Shown here piece by piece: positions 57,301 to 64,000 of a DNA stretch of 64,000 nucleotides. The notes under the pieces are model-generated. The model was not told where the DNA came from. It did not search any database and worked only from the letters and a program-made list of their open reading frames with translations. Location of the stretch: NCBI GenBank assembly GCA_016858145.1, contig JAEHOE010000004.1, positions 186,001 to 250,000 of the forward strand. Reading direction: 5' to 3'. Position 1 is the first letter of the stretch, and each line of letters opens with the position of its first letter. The DNA comes from Edaphochlamys debaryana. Lineage: Eukaryota > Chlorophyta > Chlorophyceae > Chlamydomonadales. The position numbers and the translations under genes were made by a program.

Positions 57301-60300
57301 GCCGTAGCCGCCGCCGCTGCTCGGTCCGGCTGAGCCGCCGTTGCTTTCCGGTGCGTTGTCAAGCTGCGCCTGTGAGTCCCAAGGTTGGGAGCGGGACATG
57401 AAGTCAAGAGGTCGAGAGGTCAAGGGGTATTCGCAACTCGGATTGCACGCTCCAGATCATGTTCAGAGCCTGTGAGCACCTTGACGTATGGGGCCCCTCT
57501 CCTCCGTCGCCACGCACCCGCAGGGACTGGATGGCTGACTCCAGGGTAGCCGTGCCACCGATGCGGCGCCGGATGGCCCCCGGCAACAGCTTTATGATCC
57601 GGAGCGGCGGGCCGCCGCCGATTGCAGTCGAGCCTGTGGGAATGAGCATACCAGGAACCTCGTGGCTGGTGGCCACCCTTCGATGGCGCCCACAACCCCA
57701 AACCCCAGGTCACAGCACCCGCGAGCGGCGGTCCCTGCCTTTTACGCCCCTGCCTTCTATGCCCTTGCCCTTCCAACTACATACGCCCCTGCCTTCTACG
57801 CCCTTGCACTTGCCGGTTCCTTACCCGTGCCCCAGGTGGCCTCATCCTGCAGCTGTTGCATGACAACGTTACCGTGCTCCGCCCCAGCGAGAGCTCCGGT
57901 AGCAACGGCCGCGCCCGACGCCGACGGGGCCGCAGCTGCGGCCGCCAAAGGCTGTGCCGGACTGCTGCCAGACAGCTCGGCGCCTGCAGCCGACCCCTGC
58001 TCGCCGCTGCGCGGCCAGTACGGCTGAAGACCGGCCTCAATGTCTCCCGTAGCCAGCAGGGGCTGGGAGTGGGGGCGCAGCAGCCTGCAGGGCGCCTGCT
58101 GGCCCGTCGCCATGTTGAGCAATGCGGCGGCGGCTGGGGTGGCAGCCATTGCGTCGAGGGCGCTTGGGACCGCGACGCTGCCGCTGCCACTGCCGCTGAC
58201 GTGGCGGGTTACAGGGGCGCCGGGGTCCGTGTCCGCGGGGGTGGTCCCCATCGTCCCGGTTTCCGAGCCCGCTAAACTGGGGATGGGGACCCGGCAAGCC
58301 GCGTCGGCCCGGCCGCTACAGCTGCTGGAGCCCCCCGCCGCCCCCTTCCCGGCAGCCTCGCCGGCCGCGGGTGCGGCCCTTGTGTGCGTCACGTCGTTCG
58401 AGGAGTCCACTCCTCGGTCGGCAGGTGCGGTTTTGGCCGCGGCCTTGCTGCTGAGCTGGACCCGCCGCCGACGCCAGGCAGCCCAGGCTAGCAGCAGCGC
58501 CGCTGTCAATGCAGCTGCGCCGACGACGGAGCCCGCCGCCGCCACGCCCACCTTCCATGCCGCCGGCCGGGGCGGCTTGGCAGGCGGCCAGGCAGCGTGG
58601 GGCGCTGATGCGGAGATGGAAGCCTCCGGCGGTGAGGCCTGCAGCTCGGACCCGTCCGGCGCCTGGGGGGCATCGGCTGCCTCCGCTGCAGTGGGGTCGG
58701 TGCCTGGGGGCACGGTGCTACTGACGTCAGCAGCGCCTGCCGTAGCCGGCCTGTCGTTCCCGCCACGGGCGACGGGCGGCGACGGCACAAGGGGCGGGAG
58801 AGGTGAGCTGCCGTCTGGCGCCGCCCCCGCAAGAAGGCCCTCAGGCTGCGTTGGCTTAGGGCTCGGCAGCAGGTCCGGGCGGGGCGGAGAGGGGTACGCC
58901 TGCGGCGGCGGCCATGGGCACGGCACCTCCAGGTCTGGACCTGGGGTGGGGCAGTGGCACATAGCGTGAGGCACAGCATCGGCCTTGCAAACGTTATAAG
59001 GTACTGATAGACATGTGGAAACTACTGCAAGTGGGGTGCCACTCCTGGGCAGAGACCCAACAGCAGACCCCACACGATTCAGTGCGAAACTCACTGAGCC
59101 TCTGGGGGTCAGGCTCTGTGGGCGGCGCTTCGGTCGCGAAACCCTCCGGTGCGTCGTAGGGCAGTGCCGCCGTCATCGCCACCTCTTGGCCCACCCAGCC
59201 CAAGTGCAAGGCAGTCGCGAAGAATATTGTGTCGTTCGTGTACCAAGACAGCTTTGATGGGCGGGAACAAATGGAGGCAGGAATGCGCTCAGAGCTCCTT
59301 CGTGGTGACCAGCGGGCAGCGGCCTACTCTTAGGGATGACCTACCCCTTCGCCATCGCACTCACCTCACTGTGTTGCAGGAACGATTGGAGCAGCGAAAA
59401 GGCACAACGCTGCTCGCTCGCCGCAGCATACACTTCGCTCAGGGCTCCTTCGTCGTACTGCGACAGGCGACGCCGGCCACGGCCCATCAAGAGCCAGACG
59501 TCGTCCTCATTCCCTGGTGGCGCCGATGAGGGCACCGGGTCCCACGGCGCCCTCTTCAGCGGCCCACCATCCGGCAGCATCCCAGTCGCCGCCAGCATGC
59601 GTTTCATGAGCTCCAGCTCAGCACGTGGGACGAGCAACGTCACGTTGTGGAGGTACAGGCGCGGGGCGCCGGGCTGCAGCCTTCCGGGGGCGGGTGGAGG
59701 AGGGGCACGAGGCGGGTTGGCACTGAATCGCTCGTGTTGAGCGATAGCTGTTCCCCCGTTGACGTCAGGAGCCAGCCCACCTACGTGCACCCACGCGCAG
59801 GCGCGCACCTGTCAAAGTCAAAGTACCACAGCGGCGCCGCCAGCCCCATCAGCGGAGCCATCCAGCTCGGCGGCTGCCAGGGCGCCGGCAGGGGCGCTGC
59901 AGCACTCGACAGTCCGGGGGCCGGCAGGGGCCGCAGACTCCCCAGGGGCGTCGGCTGCATAAGCCCGGACAGCGGCGGGCCGAGAGGGGCTGGCGGGGTT
60001 CCCGTTGTGCCCTCCTCGGCCCGCATTCGCCGCCGCCCCCCGAGTGAGCGGCGGTGACCCCCGCCAAGGGCCCGGGGCCCGCCGCCAGCAGAGCTGTCCG
60101 TCGCGTTGCTGATGGCATCGACCAGGGCGGACGGGGGGAGGCCGGCGAGGACCAGGGAGCGGAGGGTGAGGGTGCCGCCCCTGGGGTTGAGGATGAGGCG
60201 ATAGTCCAGGCCCTGGGGCGGGAGGGGGTGGGTGGCAGGTGGGGTCAGGGAAGCCTGTTCCAAACCGCCACGTATTTAAGAATCAGCAAGAAGGGCTCGA

Positions 60301-63300
60301 GTTGGGGCACAGTGCGATGCCGCCCACGCCCTCGCCACCTCACCCCCATGTCCCAGTGCACGCGTGCGGCCTTGGAGCCGAGAAGCGGCCCCCCAACCGC
60401 ACACCCGCCGTCCTTGGGCCCGCTCAGGTCCCATGCCATATAGCGGGTGGCATCGGGCAGGCCGCGTGCAGCAAGCCTCTCGCCGCGAGGGCTGCCGAGC
60501 GCCGGGTCTGGGGTTGTGCCGCTTGGTACGAAGAAGAAGGCGCCGTTGTAGCACTGGCCTGAGCGGCGGGGGAAAGCGTAGACATAGGGATGAGAAGCGG
60601 TCGGAAGCTGTGATGCGGATGCGGACAATCTAACACTCAATCATGCTGAAACCACAAGTAATGCCCGTCCGGTGTCACCCTCCAGCCGCCCCTGCGCACC
60701 CGCAATCGTGTCCAGGACCCGGGGGCTGCGCGGATCCAACATTGTGCTTCGCCGCGTGGCCTGCGGGGTGCAAACACAAGGTAAGCGCTCCGGGGTCATG
60801 TGCGACGTATGCTGGTGCAGGGCATCCCACGACGCGTGGCGCGACACGTCGAACGCCCCTCGCGGGGCGCCCCTTGACGCGTGCGTCGATGGAGCTCCGC
60901 GCCAAATGCCATGCACAACCCATCATGTCATCATGATGTCAACGCCAAGCGTCATGTGGGCGTGTGGGCGTAAGCACCCCAGCCCTGGCCCACCTGCAGT
61001 GCCCCCTCGAGAGTCCCGGCGGCGACCATCAGGGGCCAGAGCCGGGCGGCTTCTCCAGAGGTGTCATCCTCGTTGGGCCAGCCCCGTGGGCCCCCGCTAG
61101 AGTACGCGTCGCCGGGAATCAAGGTGCAGTTGTGGAGCGCTCGGCCGTAGCTGTCGTTGTACAAACTGTCGTACAGGTTGTGCACGTACAGAAACGTGCC
61201 CGGAAAGCCTTCGAAGGTGTCAGGAAGCCAGTCGCTGGCCGTCTGGTCCGATGGCAGGGAAGCGTCAATACTGTGGGCGCGACAACAAACCGGGACGTTC
61301 AGTAGAGCAGCACGTGCCACATGATTCGCCGCCGAGCCCCGCCTGAAGCACCACCGCCTTTCACAACTGCGCCCACTCAGCCATAGAAACCGCTTACCGG
61401 AAGCCGCTGCTCGTGTTTAAGGCTCCAAGGAAGTCCATCCCCCACCACAACACCTCGGCGCTTGGCAGCACGATGTCGCAGCGGGTGCACTCGAAAGCGG
61501 GGAGCGCCAGCCCCGCGCTGCTCCCATTCGTAGGGGCGCTTCTGCAAATGGTGACATCATGAAGGTAAGCGTAGGGGTAGGTGCGCCACTGCGGACACGT
61601 CAATGCCCCTTTATGCCAGAGACGCAACAAGGCACGTGGCTCACTCGCTCTCGACAAGCGGGAACGCCCACACCCATGCTGCCAGGAGGTGTGCGAGGTC
61701 GGTGACGGTGGCTGGGTAGGGCAGGCCCGTGAGAGTAACGTCGTGGAGGAGCAGCCGGCCTGGGGAAAGGGGCATGGGGTTGGAGTGGCATGCATACTGC
61801 CTGCCACGACGTACGACCAAAACATGGGGCCTAACTGACTCGCTAAAAATCACAAGCCCCCAACCACAGTAGATCTTTACCCAACCACTGTAGATAGCAC
61901 CACTTCCCAACTCACTCCCAACTGGGACCCTCAAGATTTCCTTGTAGAAGAAATGCATCTGGAGCGGGCAAGTGTAGCAAGGGCCCGGTCAGGATCACGA
62001 GGAATCCAGAAGCTAAGCATGACCCGAAGAGGCAGCAGCCGACAGCACCGTCCCTCACCCGGGTCACACGCAGATCTTGGTCCCCGCTCTCCGGCACGCC
62101 CCACAGCCCGACAGTGAGACCCACGGGCACCTGCAGACAGCCGAACCCATGGGAAAGGGCGGGGGCGAGGGGACGAGTTTCAAGTACAGGGTACTAGGTA
62201 CGACAGTCGACAGCAGGGGCAAGGGCGGAGGGCGGTTCAAGCACACGTGGGCAGGGCGAGGTCCAGGCCCGCAGTCATCGGCTCCAACTGTCAACGCGCG
62301 AAGAGACATGAAGATTGCTACCACGCAGGTTGCTAGCTACGAGGCCTTTTCAGCCCCACGCACCGTCGGGGCCTGCCACGACCCCACGGTGTCCACATCC
62401 CCCGTCAGCGTCACAAGCACTGCCAACGAGCTAGCCGCCAGTGCCTCCGGCGTCAGCACGGCAAGCAGCTCCGTCCAGTTGGCCACCGCTAGCGCAAGGC
62501 AGGGCCACGGGGAAAGCGGACCGGGGGCGCTGCCGCTCAGAAGGGCCTCCGCTACCGACGACCCGCCGCCCTTCACCGGAACGCACGTCACACGGACGTC
62601 CTCCAGCTCTGCCGCCGCTGGGGTGGCGTTCGCGCTTGTGAGCCCCAGGGCCATGGAGCCTCCGGCCTTGTAGTGCACGACACCCCCCTCAACCGTGAGG
62701 GTGGTCGTGTGCCCCCAGGTCGACACATCGCACAGACGCGTGGCGAAGGCGCTCAGGTCCCTGCAAGCGGACAAGGGCGAGGGGGCCCATGTCAGTCGGC
62801 TTGCTGCCCTGATCCCCTCCCTCGCGCCACCCCCGCTCACTGGCAGCTGGCTGCGACCAGCGTCACTCCCCGCAGCACCAGGCTCCCGCCTCCCTCGCCC
62901 CCGGCCGCCGCCACGAGGTGGGCCAGGAGGCTGCGGGGTGCCGCCTGGGCCGCCTCCGGGAGGGGCGGCAGCAGCAGCGTCAGGTTGGACAGCCGCAGGG
63001 AGGAGCCTGCACGGGGCGGCATGTCTGTGTGGGCGGAGTGCCCGGCCCCACACGCCTCACGCTCAGTACGTGCACATCCTAAAACCTGCCCCAGTGTCCC
63101 CGCCCAAAGCAATTCCAGATTTCCACCTTTTTCAAGCTGGAGAGCAAAGCCCGTGAAGGAGCGAAAGTCGAGGAAGGCCCGCTGCCCGTCGGACGGTCCG
63201 ACCAGCGCACTAAAGTTTGTGAGGACACGGGTTGTGTCGCTGGCTGATATAGAGTAAAGCCCCGGCTGCAGCCGCTGGGGCTCGCTTTGGTCGCTACCGA

Positions 63301-63424
63301 GCAGGCTGTAGAGCGTCGTCGCCATAGAGTCGCTCCTTGCTCCAGCAGCTGTCGCCAGGAGTATAAACACCAACAGCTGTACTCTCTCAAGAAGACACAG
63401 CGTGGGGAAGCTGTGTACGCCCAT
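54396..63424 (-). CDS. RLK-E: receptor-like protein kinase with beta-helix-like ectodomain, intact, inverted
   Basis: Exons, high to low: 63424-63127, 63006-62841, 62760-62364, 62130-62059, 61958-61916, 61759-61645, 61541-61398, 61270-60994, 60760-60700, 60558-60344, 60212-59809, 59680-59365, 59251-59095, 58940-57825, 57633-57518, 57369-57213, 57109-56888, 56741-56502, 56372-56206, 55411-55369, 55245-54963, 54844-54640, 54506-54396; 1774 aa, phases consistent throughout. The start precedes a signal peptide (VQLLVFILLATAAGARS). The ectodomain carries the same strand motifs; the linker has one AYPSPPRPD unit; the TM helix is near 1020-1045, then WRRRR. Kinase: Gly loop GRGANGVVY (1342, Asn where others have His), Lys1362, HGDLSPGN Asp1562, DFG, AAPE. 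Exon 18 has an extra ~26-residue Gly/Ser/Ala-rich insertion before the QQLLIVMEL strand. The last exon encodes VVAELVSAGRMAHTVL and a longer Ser/Thr tail ending SSSTC. It converges on RLK-D. Confidence 0.87.
55470..56160 (-). repeat. Dispersed repeat copy in RLK-E intron 19
   Basis: Intron 19 spans 56205-55412. In gene-sense orientation it carries the same repeat as intron 19 of RLK-B and C, more diverged (ccccacctcgacgtcccccgc and tgtcacggagccac on the + strand). Confidence 0.6.
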
Positions 63425-64000
63425 TGCTCCGTGGGCTCAAGCCGCTCGCCGCCGCTCGCAGTAGTGCAGCTACGGACATAAGCCTGGGGCCATTGTGTCA
63501 ATCAACATCTCACTGCTCAAATCGAGGCGAGCTTAGCTCAATCCATGCCGCGGTGCGTGCCTCCGTGCCTGCCAAACGGGTGGTGGTGGGCCCTCTCTAA
63601 CGCTTTATATGAAAGGTAGTTTCAAGCGTGATTGTACTCTGGCAGCGGGCGTACTCGTCGACCGTTTCGGCCCCCGCGTACGGTAGACGTTGTCGTGATG
63701 CGCGTCGCGGCGTACGCGTGCCATCCCAGCGTCTCCCCGGCCTTTCCCCGACCGACCCCTCCGGCCTCCCAAACGCAATTCCGTGCGCATTGTCCATGTC
63801 GACACTCCTCGACTGCCCCGAGCTGGCCGGTCGAGCGTAGCGGGAAGGAGCGGGGCGGCTGGCGGGCTTGCTGTGAAGGATGCGACGAGGGTTTCGAGGG
63901 CTGCTGGCCACCCTCTCTTGTCAACCCTCCCTCACCGCCCTCTCTGCAACGGTGGCACACTGGCTATAGAGCCGTGGGGCTTAGGGAAGAAGGACTTGGT
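63425..64000. other. RLK-E 5' flank
   Basis: Presumed promoter and upstream region of RLK-E. Open frames near 63597-63960 are short and low-complexity; none has splice, family or start evidence. No clear TATA box is seen. Confidence 0.4.

Overview
This is nuclear DNA from a GC-rich eukaryote, most likely a volvocine or other chlamydomonadalean green alga. Genes are split by many short GT-AG introns. Proteins are rich in Ala, Gly and Pro. TGTAA, the green-algal polyadenylation signal, lies behind some genes. The transposable elements (a KDZ-like element and a hAT-like MITE) also fit such genomes. I cannot name the species.

The window is dominated by five paralogous genes, called RLK-A to RLK-E here, each about 9 kb with up to 23 exons. 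RLK-A (2368-10830), RLK-B (20263-29202), RLK-C (30512-39521) and RLK-D (41823-50825) run head to tail on the + strand. RLK-E (63424-54396) is on the - strand and converges on RLK-D. Each encodes a large receptor-like kinase: a signal peptide; a ~900-residue ectodomain with repeated G-x-L-x-L-x-x-V/L-x-L strand motifs that suggest a parallel beta-helix; a Pro/Ser-rich cell-wall-like linker; one transmembrane helix followed by an Arg cluster; and a C-terminal protein kinase with HGD in place of HRD. I rebuilt exons by eye from splice consensus and paralogue alignment. A, C and E give uninterrupted reading frames of 1744, 1694 and 1774 residues. B has lost exon 8. D carries two frameshifts, a nonsense codon and a destroyed splice donor, and is probably a pseudogene.

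Between RLK-A and RLK-B lies a 7.3-kb DNA transposon (10988-18288). It has 396-bp terminal inverted repeats, a likely 5-bp target duplication, and two convergent genes driven from identical TATA boxes inside the repeats. One gene encodes an AT-hook protein. The other has a Cys-cluster N-terminus resembling KDZ transposases. Both contain long coding tandem repeats. The corresponding uninterrupted sequence survives behind RLK-B. Between RLK-D and RLK-E is a 572-bp hAT-type MITE with a perfect 8-bp target duplication.

The rest is the 3' end of an unidentified gene (80-796), flanking DNA, and copies of a dispersed repeat found in one orientation upstream of RLK genes and in the other inside their kinase introns. 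The array looks like a young, actively rearranging receptor family shaped by duplication, gene conversion, decay and transposon insertion.
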